NCBI RefSeq assembly: GCF_020829595.1 | Contig: NZ_JAIVFW010000008.1 | Location: forward strand, 1-64,000 | Direction of reading: 5' to 3' | Length of the DNA: 64,000 nt | From: Nostoc sp. CHAB 5844 | GTDB taxonomy: Bacteria > Cyanobacteriota > Cyanobacteriia > Cyanobacteriales > Nostocaceae | Shown: positions 47,385 through 57,000 of the stretch, piece by piece | Layout of the letters: the number at the start of each line of letters is the position of its first letter | Position numbering within the stretch: position 1 is the stretch's first letter | Position numbers and translations under genes: made by a program | Notes under the pieces: model-generated | The model's database searches: none | Told to the model about the DNA's origin: nothing | The model's input: the letters and a program-made list of their open reading frames with translations, nothing else

Positions 47385-47924
47385 ATGCTTAGACAAAAAT
47401 TGCTAGGTTGCCAAAAATCGCTGTTATTATTCCTGTGCCTCAGCCTGAGTGCAATTTCCTTGTTACCAGTTTCCCGCTCACTAGCAGAAACATCCTCAGT
47501 TCCGTTGCCTTCAGATGCGCCTTTGGAACTAGATTTATTGACTAAGCCCAATGGCACTGTAATTACAGCTAATACCATTAGTCCACAAGGATTAACTACT
47601 CCGAGTTTATGGTTGGCTAAAGCCAATTCCGAAGATAAGCTGTTGGATAACTGGATAGCGTATCCTGCTTCTGTAACAGCACCTGGGCGAGTAGACGCGA
47701 TCGTAAACCAGCAAGTTTGGAGCATACTAGACTATCTAGAACGCTATAGCTTTATAAATCGCTTAGGCAGCGTTGCCAGAAAGGACGTTTATAATCTGCG
47801 AGTTTTTAATTATCAGCAGGAACTTTTGGCGAGTTACACCTGTAACTTCCAAACAAGCCCAACATCATGCCGAATTCAGATAAATTCTCTCAATAGATTA
47901 GGATTGCAACAATCCTCAAAGTGA
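47385..47924 (+). CDS. exported hypothetical protein
   Basis: The 179 residues have an N-terminal signal (LLLFLCLSLSAISLLPVSRS, cleavage after SLA) and a mature domain with two cysteines near the C-terminus (YTCNFQTSPTSCRIQI), likely forming a disulfide. No named family is recognised; it looks like a cyanobacterial periplasmic protein. It converges on the solute-binding protein gene with a 39-base gap. Confidence 0.65.
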   Translation: MLRQKLLGCQKSLLLFLCLSLSAISLLPVSRSLAETSSVPLPSDAPLELDLLTKPNGTVITANTISPQGLTTPSLWLAKANSEDKLLDNWIAYPASVTAPGRVDAIVNQQVWSILDYLERYSFINRLGSVARKDVYNLRVFNYQQELLASYTCNFQTSPTSCRIQINSLNRLGLQQSSK

Positions 47925-47963
47925 AAGAGGAATCTCTAAATTAGACAGTACTATTTTTAGTCA

Positions 47964-49118
47964 TTAACTTGTCTTAATTTTGCTGAACAGAGATTCATAC
48001 TGTTTTGCTGTTGATGTAGGTAATGCCAGCAAAAATTCACTTTTATTAAAAACTTGGCGATTTGTCTTTAATAGACTTAGGATTGGTTCTTGAATATCGG
48101 CAGCTGCAATATCTGGAAAAATTGGCGAATTCGTTCTAGTTTTTAAAGTAATTTGTTTGGCTATTTCCGGTTGCCAACAAAAATCAATCCATTTAGATGA
48201 TATTTCGCTTTTGCTGGCACTCGTGGGACGTACCCACAGGTCTGTCCAGATAGCTGTTCCTGACTGCGGAATCACTACACTCAGTTGCGGATAACGTGCC
48301 AGCAGTGGCAATATGTCACTTGACCAACCAACTGCTAACCAAGTGTCTCCAATAATTAAAGGTTCGAGGTAGGTATTAGAACTATATAATTTTACCTGTT
48401 GATTTAAGGTTTGTAGTTCTTTTTCGAGGTTTGGTACAGTGTCGAGATTCTCTGTGTTGTATGATTTGCCGAGCTTCTTTAAAACTAGACCAATTACTTC
48501 TCTGGGATTATCTAGTAAAGAAATGCGCGATCGCAACCCATCTCGCCATAAATCACTCCAATCCTGCGGTTGCCATCCCAATTGTGGGAATTTATGGCGA
48601 TCGTACACAATCACCGTACTACCCCAACGATAAGGCGCAGCCCACACTTTTCCTTGAGAATCTACGTTGCCTTGATCATTACGAGTTACCAGTTGTCGCC
48701 ATCTTTCATCCAAAGCCGACCAATACTTTAATTGTTTGACTTCTGCCGCTTCTAAAGGTTGAATTAATTTCTGTTCAATTGCGCTTTTTAGCCAGTAATC
48801 TCCCAAACTCACCAAGTCTACAGCAGTAGTTTGAGACTGTGTAAATGGAATCCAGCGCGTCCAAGCTTGCTTGTCGGTGGTTTTTGCTTGTTCTTGCCAA
48901 CTGTGCAATTGCTTATATAAATTCTGTATTTGGTCAACTGGCGCAAATTTTAACTGCGCCTTTTGCTGCAATTCTTGGCGAAATTTATCAACTACCTGGC
49001 TAGGAATAGAACCTTTTAATAACTGTACACTGAATTTTGTTTGGTTGTTACCACACCCAATCAGCAGTTGTGCAAGTGCTAATCCACCTGTATTTAGCAA
49101 AAAAGACCGTCGATCCAT
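47964..49118 (-). CDS. extracellular solute-binding lipoprotein (polyamine/iron-type ABC transport)
   Basis: The 384 residues begin MDRRSFLLNTGGLALAQLLI then GC. There is a twin-arginine-like start plus lipobox, with Cys22 the lipidation site. The rest resembles PotD/AfuA-type periplasmic binding proteins (LLKGSIPSQVVDKFRQELQQ; AVGWSSDILPLLARYPQLSV; SVVIPQSGTAIWTDLWV). Such proteins bring polyamines, iron or other solutes to an ABC transporter; no transporter genes are adjacent, so the substrate is open. Tat export is inferred from the RR motif. Confidence 0.82.
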   Translation of the reverse strand: MDRRSFLLNTGGLALAQLLIGCGNNQTKFSVQLLKGSIPSQVVDKFRQELQQKAQLKFAPVDQIQNLYKQLHSWQEQAKTTDKQAWTRWIPFTQSQTTAVDLVSLGDYWLKSAIEQKLIQPLEAAEVKQLKYWSALDERWRQLVTRNDQGNVDSQGKVWAAPYRWGSTVIVYDRHKFPQLGWQPQDWSDLWRDGLRSRISLLDNPREVIGLVLKKLGKSYNTENLDTVPNLEKELQTLNQQVKLYSSNTYLEPLIIGDTWLAVGWSSDILPLLARYPQLSVVIPQSGTAIWTDLWVRPTSASKSEISSKWIDFCWQPEIAKQITLKTRTNSPIFPDIAAADIQEPILSLLKTNRQVFNKSEFLLALPTSTAKQYESLFSKIKTS

Positions 49119-49785
49119 TGATTTTGGATATATAAACTTAAATTCTAGACTATTCTCTTACAAAGATCAGGGTTAAAGAAAAGTTACTGTTAGTTATCTT
49201 GTATATAACAAGGTCAATTTGTGTTTATCAAAGGCTAATGAATGCTTTCACTAAATTAAGTGAAACCTAGACGCGCCCAGCTTAGTAACCTCTCATCCAT
49301 TCATAATCTTTTCTGATATAAAATCGTAATTAAAAAATGATTGTCAAAAAACTATGAATTCTCATAGAACTAGGTTAAACGGAAGATGTGTTTTCTGGCT
49401 TTAGTTATCTGGAAGTACTATTACTAAGGCTATTGTAAACTTGTGAAGTCCAACTCAACAGATACTAACTAGTTGAACAGAACTAAAATTCTCTAAAAGT
49501 CAAAAATAAACCAAAATTGACCATATATAGCGTATTTGACCAGTTACGCTCAGACCTTTTATTTTTTACTAATCAATATTTTTCTAAAAATAAATTACAC
49601 TAAATTTACATTTATTAATATATTATACTTATATTACTTCAATATATATTTGAGAAAGATTGATAATTGATGACTTAGGTATCTCATTTCGACAGAATAT
49701 TTGAATAATTAAATAATTCATAAGTATGTTTAACGTTGCCAGTAAATTGAATAACATGAAGGAAATATACTGACGAGGGTATTAG
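49119..49785. other. AT-rich stretch without a gene
   Basis: 667 bases, exceptionally AT-rich between 49550 and 49680 (TTTATTAATATATTATACTT). No gene or repeat found. It contains the promoters of the leftward solute-binding gene and of the rightward gene at 49786. Confidence 0.55.
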
Positions 49786-50160
49786 ATGGAGCCATTACAA
49801 AACCAGATCCTGACTTTGAGCCATAAACTGGATGCCCTCTACCAGGTAATTGAGCAGCTTGATTTTAAAGTAGCTCAAGCTTTCTCAGAGTGTTCCTTGG
49901 CGAAAACACAAGCAAAAGATAACTATCAAGAAAACAGTGATACTTTTCCTTATCAGTTGAAAGGACAAATCAGTTTTAATCAAGAATTGGAACACAAGGA
50001 TGTGCTAACAGACGGTGCTTATTTAGACATGAATCGTCAAGGTGGGGATAAGGTTTTAACACCAGAAATTCAGATACAGCGGCTGACAGCGCAATTAACC
50101 GCAGCCTACAATCGGATTGCGGCATTAGAAGAACAATTACTCCGAGAAAGAATTCATTAA
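49786..50160 (+). CDS. coiled-coil hypothetical protein
   Basis: The 124 residues have helical N- and C-terminal parts (LTLSHKLDALYQVIEQLDF; QRLTAQLTAAYNRIAALEEQ) joined by a polar middle, in the manner of small coiled-coil scaffold proteins. Not a recognised family. A terminator follows, supporting a real monocistronic gene. Confidence 0.6.
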   Translation: MEPLQNQILTLSHKLDALYQVIEQLDFKVAQAFSECSLAKTQAKDNYQENSDTFPYQLKGQISFNQELEHKDVLTDGAYLDMNRQGGDKVLTPEIQIQRLTAQLTAAYNRIAALEEQLLRERIH

Positions 50161-50188
50161 TGGTTCAATAGTCAACATTCCCATGATT

Positions 50189-50217
50189 TACCGGAGCTTT
50201 CTCAGTCCGGTATTTTT
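50189..50217 (+). terminator. terminator of the coiled-coil gene
   Basis: A 7-bp stem (TACCGGA 50189-50195 / TCCGGTA 50206-50212) is followed by TTTTTGTGTT, 28 bases after the stop codon. Confidence 0.75.
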
Positions 50218-50259
50218 GTGTTTGTACTAATTATCTAAATTTTGGCAACAGATTCAAAA

Positions 50260-51399
50260 TTACGAATTACGCATTACGAATTGACTGAGCCGCTCGAATT
50301 GGTCTTCAATAGCTGCTAAAAGTTGATATTCTTGCCAATTTTGATAGAGATGGGCTGCAATACAAGCGGCTCCTGCGCCTACGCCTTCTTTAACAAAACC
50401 TTGCTCGTAAGCTTGGAGTTGGGGATAACGCGAATTGGCAAAACTTAGCTGCGTTGATAGTAAGGTAGGGATTATGCTCTGATTTTTGGTGCTTTTATCC
50501 AAGTGGAGGGCTAAATCAACTGTCCCGCCAGTGGGATCTTCTGCTACCCAGCGAGTTGTACCCACGATGACTTGTGTTGGTTGCCAAAATAAATCATAAG
50601 CTTGAGAAATCGCTGTAGTTAAAGCGTAAACTGCCAGCATTTGAGTTCCACCTGCCAGCATAACTCCACAACGACGACTAGCGGCGATCGCCATTCCTGC
50701 TACTACCACTTGCATGGGATCGCCCACCGCCGCCATTAACTCTAGAGGATCTGAATTACGAGGAATTTTTTGTAACCCAGCTTGTACTACTTGCCACTTT
50801 TGCTGATGGTTACAAATGGGGTGACTGCTGTTGACTTTACCTACTGCATCTATTCCTAAAGCCGTGAGAATAGCTAAGGCGGTTGTAGTACCGCCAACAA
50901 CACATTCACTCAAAATTACGTAACTTTGCCCAACTTCAGCCGCCAAGCGATCGCCCCAAATTAGCGCTTGTTCTAGCAAGTGCTTAACTGTGGCTGCATC
51001 CATCGCTTTACCTGTACTTAAACACCTAGCTGGCAAACCTCCCAAATCAATGGCTGGTACAGCAGGAAACTGGGGTAATCCAGCATTAAACAAGTAAACA
51101 GGTATTTTGAGTGCTTCAACCACAGCACGAGAAATTAAGACAGGCGATGCTCCTGCCATCAGTGGTGGTAAAGGATACTGCGGCTGATGTTCAGCACCGT
51201 AGTATAAAAATTCAGCATCTGCACAAGCCGTGTACTTGCGGTCTTCTGGTGTGCTGCCAGCGGCGGAGATACCTGGAATTAAAGCAGTTTCAGTAAAACC
51301 TAAAACACAGGCAAACACAGGTAAACAACCACGATACTGAGAAATCCATGCTTTACCTTGTTCTACTTGGGTATAAATACGAATTGAGTCATTAGGCAT
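50260..51399 (-). CDS. cobT: nicotinate-nucleotide-dependent phosphoribosyltransferase, CobT-like
   Basis: The 379 residues match the cyanobacterial CobT-related (TIGR00303-type) branch: LPVFACVLGFTETALIPGIS, PLPPLMAGASPVLISRAVVE, ILSECVVGGTTTALAIL and GGTQMLAVYALTTAI. CobT activates lower-ligand bases for cobalamin-type cofactors (pseudocobalamin in most cyanobacteria). It is the last gene of a leftward set, crp/fnr-DUF2232-cobT; the 114-base spacer before it carries a 55-bp duplication. Confidence 0.88.
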   Translation of the reverse strand: MPNDSIRIYTQVEQGKAWISQYRGCLPVFACVLGFTETALIPGISAAGSTPEDRKYTACADAEFLYYGAEHQPQYPLPPLMAGASPVLISRAVVEALKIPVYLFNAGLPQFPAVPAIDLGGLPARCLSTGKAMDAATVKHLLEQALIWGDRLAAEVGQSYVILSECVVGGTTTALAILTALGIDAVGKVNSSHPICNHQQKWQVVQAGLQKIPRNSDPLELMAAVGDPMQVVVAGMAIAASRRCGVMLAGGTQMLAVYALTTAISQAYDLFWQPTQVIVGTTRWVAEDPTGGTVDLALHLDKSTKNQSIIPTLLSTQLSFANSRYPQLQAYEQGFVKEGVGAGAACIAAHLYQNWQEYQLLAAIEDQFERLSQFVMRNS

Positions 51400-51415
51400 T
51401 GGTTATTAGTCCTTA

Positions 51416-51512
51416 GTTAAATGTATTGAACCAACAACAAATGACAAAGGACAAAGGACAAATAACAAAAGTTAAATGTATTGAACCAACAACAAATGAC
51501 AAAGGACAAATA
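51416..51512. repeat. 55-bp direct duplication upstream of cobT
   Basis: GTTAAATGTATTGAACCAAC and the following CAACAAATGACAAAGGACAAA occur at 51416 and again at 51471, a 55-base period. The unit includes the STRR-like motif ACAAAGG. It lies between DUF2232 and cobT. Confidence 0.9.
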
Positions 51513-51513
51513 A

Positions 51514-52272
51514 CTACCCTTCATAATCCATCATGACTTGCACCCAGCGTGGCGGACGGGGAATAGGATTGCCCAAACGATCTAATAGCAGCCATGCAGC
51601 CAGATGTACTACAAACAAATAAACAAAGTTATTAATGACAACCAAGGCAAAAGCCCCAATTTGAATCAAAAATACACTGGGACTGTTTAAGAAACCTAGT
51701 TTGAGAAATATCCACTCGGCAATCTCTGTAACTTGGTTAATTAAATAAATCCATAAATCTTCACCTGACAATATAGACAGCAACCACATCCGAAAAAAGA
51801 AACCCAAAGTGCCTAATAATGTAGCTAAAGTGATAGACACAATCCAGGGAACACGACGATACCAAGTTGCTCCTAATAGTACGCCCATGAACGCAAAAGG
51901 CATAACAAACAGTAGACTGCGTACAGGCCCCATTAGTACTGATAACAACAAACCAGAGGTTAGTGCTGCCATCCATGCTGCTCTTTGTCCCCAACGCAGG
52001 TAAACTAGAGCGATCGGTACAGGAAAAAATATCCGCAGAACTGGCCCCAAAGGAAAATAAAAATTAATAAACCAAATTAAGCTGGCAGTACTAGCTAAAA
52101 ATGCCGTTTCTACCATCCTCAACGGTGCAACGGCTTTTAGTTGGGGAGGTTGTAATTTGCTATGATTCCCAGAATGATTTGGGCTGGTATCGCACAATTG
52201 ATTGAGAGAAGGTTGAGATTCAGAAGATAAGCTTTCCTCTGGCTCGTCGGGCAGAGAATCTACAATACTCAT
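51514..52272 (-). CDS. DUF2232 multi-pass membrane protein
   Basis: The 252 residues (ATG 52272) have a hydrophilic N-terminus, then about six membrane segments (TAFLASTASLIWFINFYF; AWMAALTSGLLLSVLM; SLLFVMPFAFMGVLLGATWY; IVSITLATLLGTLGFFF; IGAFALVVINNFVYLFVVHL). The family (DUF2232) has an ECF S-component-like shape; the solute is unknown. An upstream in-frame TTG at 52293 would overlap the crp/fnr gene. The start is 13 bases after the stop of the crp/fnr gene, so the two are co-transcribed. Confidence 0.85.
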   Translation of the reverse strand: MSIVDSLPDEPEESLSSESQPSLNQLCDTSPNHSGNHSKLQPPQLKAVAPLRMVETAFLASTASLIWFINFYFPLGPVLRIFFPVPIALVYLRWGQRAAWMAALTSGLLLSVLMGPVRSLLFVMPFAFMGVLLGATWYRRVPWIVSITLATLLGTLGFFFRMWLLSILSGEDLWIYLINQVTEIAEWIFLKLGFLNSPSVFLIQIGAFALVVINNFVYLFVVHLAAWLLLDRLGNPIPRPPRWVQVMMDYEG

Positions 52273-52285
52273 TTTGAAAAAATTT

Positions 52286-52987
52286 TTATACAATCAATCT
52301 TTCCAGAGCTAACACATCGGGAATAGAAATAGTTTCTTGATCCCGTTGAATTAACCCTTTCTTTTCTAACCTAGTCAAGACTCTTGTTACTGTTTCCCGC
52401 GCCAGCCCACTCAGACTACTCAATTCTCTGTGAGGTAAATTAGGAATTTCAGTTCCTGTTTGCGATCGCTTTCCCTGTCCTTCTGCTAAGAATAACAAAG
52501 TGTCTGCTACCCGCGATTGACTATCAGATTCTCGCAACCGCAGGCGACGATTTACTTGCCGCAAGCGCCTAGCCATCAACTTTGATAATCTCATTCCTGC
52601 CAAGGGTTCTATTTGCAGTAACTTGACAAAATCTTGAGCTGGCATGCTACCAATTACCGTAGCAGTGAGAGTAATCACGTCAGTAGAACGAGGCACTTCA
52701 TCTAAAGCGGCCATTTCTCCAAATAATTCACCTTTACCTAAAATATTTAGGGTTACTTCTTTGCCTTCCAAATTATAGGTGCGAATTTTTACCCAACCCT
52801 CAAAGACAAAATATACAGAACCACCCCAGTCATTTTCCAACAAAATCACTTGATTGGCTGGGTGTGTTCGAGTCACAAGATGAGTCAGGGCTGGTTCCAC
52901 AACTGATTCTGGCAACCCTTGAAAAAAGGGAGCCGTTCTAATCCACGGATGAATAGGTTCTTCTTGCAAGCTATATCGGTCTCCCAT
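52286..52987 (-). CDS. Crp/Fnr-family transcriptional regulator
   Basis: The 233 residues (ATG 52987) contain a cyclic-nucleotide-binding-like domain (PANQVILLENDWGGSVYFVF, ELFGEMAALDEVPRSTDVIT) and a Crp-type winged helix (LSSLSGLARETVTRVLTRLE). The region of the cAMP-contact Arg/Ser is present as EMAALDEVPRST, so nucleotide binding is possible. It is neither NtcA nor a clear FNR (no cysteine cluster). It sits ahead of DUF2232 and cobT and could control them. An upstream in-frame ATG at 53017 gives ten more residues. Confidence 0.92.
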   Translation of the reverse strand: MGDRYSLQEEPIHPWIRTAPFFQGLPESVVEPALTHLVTRTHPANQVILLENDWGGSVYFVFEGWVKIRTYNLEGKEVTLNILGKGELFGEMAALDEVPRSTDVITLTATVIGSMPAQDFVKLLQIEPLAGMRLSKLMARRLRQVNRRLRLRESDSQSRVADTLLFLAEGQGKRSQTGTEIPNLPHRELSSLSGLARETVTRVLTRLEKKGLIQRDQETISIPDVLALERLIV

Positions 52988-54003
52988 TACGGCATCTTCA
53001 TTAAAGGTGTTACACACAAAATAAACAAAAGTGCTGCATTCAGCCTAAGCCATCAATGCCAAGACTTTTTTAATACGGGCTTCAGCTATGTAAACAAAAC
53101 AACAATAAAACCATTTTTTAGAACAGTCTCACTGACGCAGTTTAAATAAAGTAAACCTTGTGCAAGTAATAGCTAAGTACCTCTGGAATAATTTTGAAGA
53201 AACTAGCTGTATTGCAAAAATATTTACTTAAAAATATAGGCAAACCACATTAATGATACTCAAACTAGTTAATTTTTGCTAACGCAAAATTTATTGCTAG
53301 ATAAAGTGGTGTGGAGCTTGGCTGGCTGTAAGGGTAGAAGGAGTTAGAGGTGTAAGTGAAAGAACCAAAGCGTGAAATCGAGTCAGAATTAGCCAGCTAT
53401 TGTTGGAGTTCGCCTAAACCCTTAACTCACCTTGCGTAAGTCCTGTTTTTGTGTCCTAGCTAACTTGCCATTCCTAGACTCCTTGGCTAGATTAATGGCG
53501 CGTGTGGATGTACATTGGAGGAAAATTGCCTTGTAGATTTGATGTCTGTGGTAAGATGCCAGTCGGTTGACAGAGTATTGGCCGATTTGTTGCATTTTTT
53601 TATGTTTTTGATCGTGAAGTCAGAGAGGCTTGTAACATCGCCTGTATGGTAAATGGGCAAAGTGCCTCGTCAACCATCTTGGCTGACAATTTGGGAATAT
53701 TTTTGTATCCTTGTACTTCAATTAGCACTCATGCTAATTACCATGATGCTTGGTGATCATAATTAGTTTCACCACTAACAGTGAAAATGAGACTAGAGGC
53801 TAGAGGCTAGAGGCTAATGAAGCTTCTTGGGCGAGTAATAATTACTCAGCAACGCCAGTTGCTACAACGCGGGAAACCCGCGCAACGCACTGGCTCCTCA
53901 GCACTCAGCACTTTTAAGGCAGTTGCTACCGTTTGTTTGTAACTTTGATAAGCGTCAATTTCTCACCCAAGTTAAAATCCAGTTCTACTTAAGGTAATTC
54001 AAA
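52988..54003. other. 1-kb intergenic region with repeats
   Basis: No gene. An inverted repeat (AATTAGCA-CTCA-TGCTAATT, 53720-53739) is followed by TTTCAC / GTGAAA (53764-53785). Then come GAGGCTAGAGGCTAGAGGCT (STRR) at 53795-53815 and GC-rich repeat pieces like those near 26060 (53850-53905). The Hsp70-like gene starts with GTG 54004. Confidence 0.55.
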
Positions 54004-57000
54004 GTGACTTCTCGCGCTGATGAAATTCAAAAACTGATCGCAGATATTGATAACTTACTAACTAACAATGGTAAGCGACTGCCAAAGTTGCTGTCTGGTC
54101 AAGCGCCAGAAGCTAGAGAGGTTTTAGAACGAGTTCGCAACTTCCTGGTTAATTTGAAAGAAACTGAAGATTTACAAGGCAATATTCCCCAGCCAACAGG
54201 ACAGATGCCAGCATCACCTTTGTTAGCGAAATTTGCTGAACAAGGCAATAACCAGTCTTCAGTAGAGTTATATCAATCTGAGCAAGCAGAAAGTAGTGTT
54301 CTGAGCAACCAACTAAAAACTGAAATGGCAACATTAATTCAGCCACTCCAAGCAGAATTAACAGCGCTGTTGCAAGAACGCTCGACACTGATGCAGGAAA
54401 TTAGACAGTTAGAGCAGAAGCGACTGCAAAATTACTCCTTAAGTCAACAGTTAGCTAATCAAGAGCAGATTATTGGGGAATTTTTACAGGTACTGATGAG
54501 TCGCCTTGTCTCTACTGTTGCACCGCATATCAAGGAGAATGTGGCGCATGATTTGAATGCTGTGAGCATAAGTCATCACAACAGTGTAGAACTAACGCCT
54601 TCTGCGACTGTGCCTTCGTTAGAGTCATCAGCACAGGTAGAACGGTTAACTCAGTTTGCCAAAGAATTAGACCAACGTTTACTGTCTTTAGATGGCACTG
54701 TGAATGTTGTGTTTGAGGCATTGCAGCGCAATATTAATACTTATCACGAATCTTTGTCGCAAGCTTTGGCGAGAATGCACACTACAGGCTTGCAAGGCGA
54801 ACAGTTGCTGGTTAGTTTCCTGAACAATTTGACTCAGCAATTGCAGCAATATTCTACTAATATTCCAACTGCGGGAGTTGTCAAGGAAACATCGCCGCGA
54901 TCGCCATTCCCAACAAAAGAAGTTGCTGCTACTGTAGAAACTGTCCAACCAGTCGCTACAACCACTGAAGCTGCAACACCATCATTAGAATTGCCACAGC
55001 CAGAAGTAGAATTTGCCGCTGATGTGGCAACTAACGATTTGGATGCAATGCTGTTAGAACTTACTGGCAATGTTCCTCAACCTGCGGATGCTTCCACTAC
55101 TCCTATTGAATTGGAAGGGTTTGAGGACTGGGACAATTTGCTGGATGCTGCCAAACAGCCATTAAATTCACAAGCATTAATATCTAGTCCCGAAGCAGCG
55201 ACTTCTCCCCCAGAAACCTTTGAGATATTTACTGACTCGTCACCACCAAGTCTGGAACTAACTGATACTGATGAGGTAGATCAACTTTACGCCAGTTTAT
55301 TTAATACCAGTTCTGTTCCGCAACCGAGTGTTGAGACTACCCCACAGGAACCAACGCCGGATTTTGCCACAAATCTCATTGACACTGCACCTCCCAGCAC
55401 TGCTGTGGAAACACCAGAAACATCCGCAGTTGTCACAGAAGATTTTTCCGAACTGAATATTAGCGATACTTCATCTACATTGCCAGTTGATGGGAATGTA
55501 AGCTTACCAGAGTCGATATTTACTCAGTCAGATGCAGGTTTGTTAGAACCGAGCAATATTCAATTTCCTCAGCCAGATGCAGGTTTGTTAGAACCAAGCA
55601 ATATTCAACCGCAAAACACACCAACTCATTCGCCGCAATTTATAGATTTATCATCAGATTTCCAACAAAAGTTATTTTTTGAGGAAGAACCTGAATTATC
55701 CAGCACTACACTCAGTTATTCTCCTTCACTGCGCGAAAATATACCTGTTCAACCAGAGCAGAATGATACAATTACTTCTCTCAGTGAACTTTTTGCAGAT
55801 GAGAGTAGTGAAGAGCAATTATGGCCTGGTTTATCTCCCGCAGAAGTAGCACAAACTTTAGAGGAACCCACTCCAGAAGTTGCAGTCCAAGCTGAAGTGC
55901 AGGAGAAATTATTAGATACATATATTGCTGCTTCTCCCCAGGAGAATTTGCTTGCGCCAGAGGTGATGCAGTCGGCAAGTTTACCAGAAATATCTTTGAA
56001 TGAAGAACAGTTGCAGCAATTGAATCAAGATTTAGCCAACTTTGATGAGTTGCTCAACTACCAGTCAGCTGATGCATACAGTTTGGCAGATACTCAACCA
56101 CCGCCAAATCTAACTTTTCCAAATCCCCAAACAGTAGACCATACGCCAAATGTGGCTTTTTCTCGTCCGGCTGTACCACCAGTTGCACCGATATCATTAC
56201 CGCAAACAGAAGTTGATTTAAACTTTAGTCCCGCCAACGAAAAAAAAAAGGAAGTCACTTCTGGTTCCAGTTCACCAAATCAGATAGAAATTCTGGTCGA
56301 TGTGCATAATTCGGTTTGGTATTTAGGCATTGATTTGGGAACAACTGGGATTTCTGCGGCTTTGTTAAATCGCTCCCAGTCGGTAGTGTATCCTATTTAC
56401 TGGTCGGCAGAAAATATACCAGGAGCGACTTCTTTTCAACATTCATTTCGCTTACCTGCGGAAGTTTATCTCCCGAATGCTTCGGTTTCCCAGGTTGGAG
56501 GTGAAGTTAATCAAGCCAAAAAGAGTTCTCACTGTTCAGCACAGTTAAAGCCTTATTTACAGGTAGCTATTCCTTACAAAAGTGAACAGCAAAAATGGGA
56601 ACCTGTGCTGCAATTCAATGAATTTTCGGCAGGGCCATTGATTTGGGTGGTACGATCGCTCTCTAAGTTACTATTAACGTTAAAATCCGATCGCCAGAGT
56701 ACCACACAAGGTTTAGTCGCTATGGCTGTGGGAATTAATCAGCCAACTTTTCACTCTATTGTCAGTAAAATCGCTGGTGTGATTTGTACTTGCCCCTCTA
56801 GCTGGTCAGAACAATATAGATTTAATCTGCGGGAAGCTTTGCTGACAAGCAAAATTGTGCAACATCCCCAGCAAGTATTTTTTATTGAAGAAGCGATCGC
56901 CAGTTTAATTAGTTTATTCGATCAAAGTAACGGCGAAACTATTCAAGTGAGCGATCGCAGTGGTTTACATCCCGTCCAAACTCCAGAATCATTGCTCGGC

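Noticed and set aside
53720-53739. CIRCE-type HrcA operator ahead of the Hsp70-like gene
   Set aside because: The left arm TTAGCACTC is present, but the required nine-base gap and the right arm GAGTGCTAA are absent; it is a different 8-bp inverted repeat, 265 bases from the gene.
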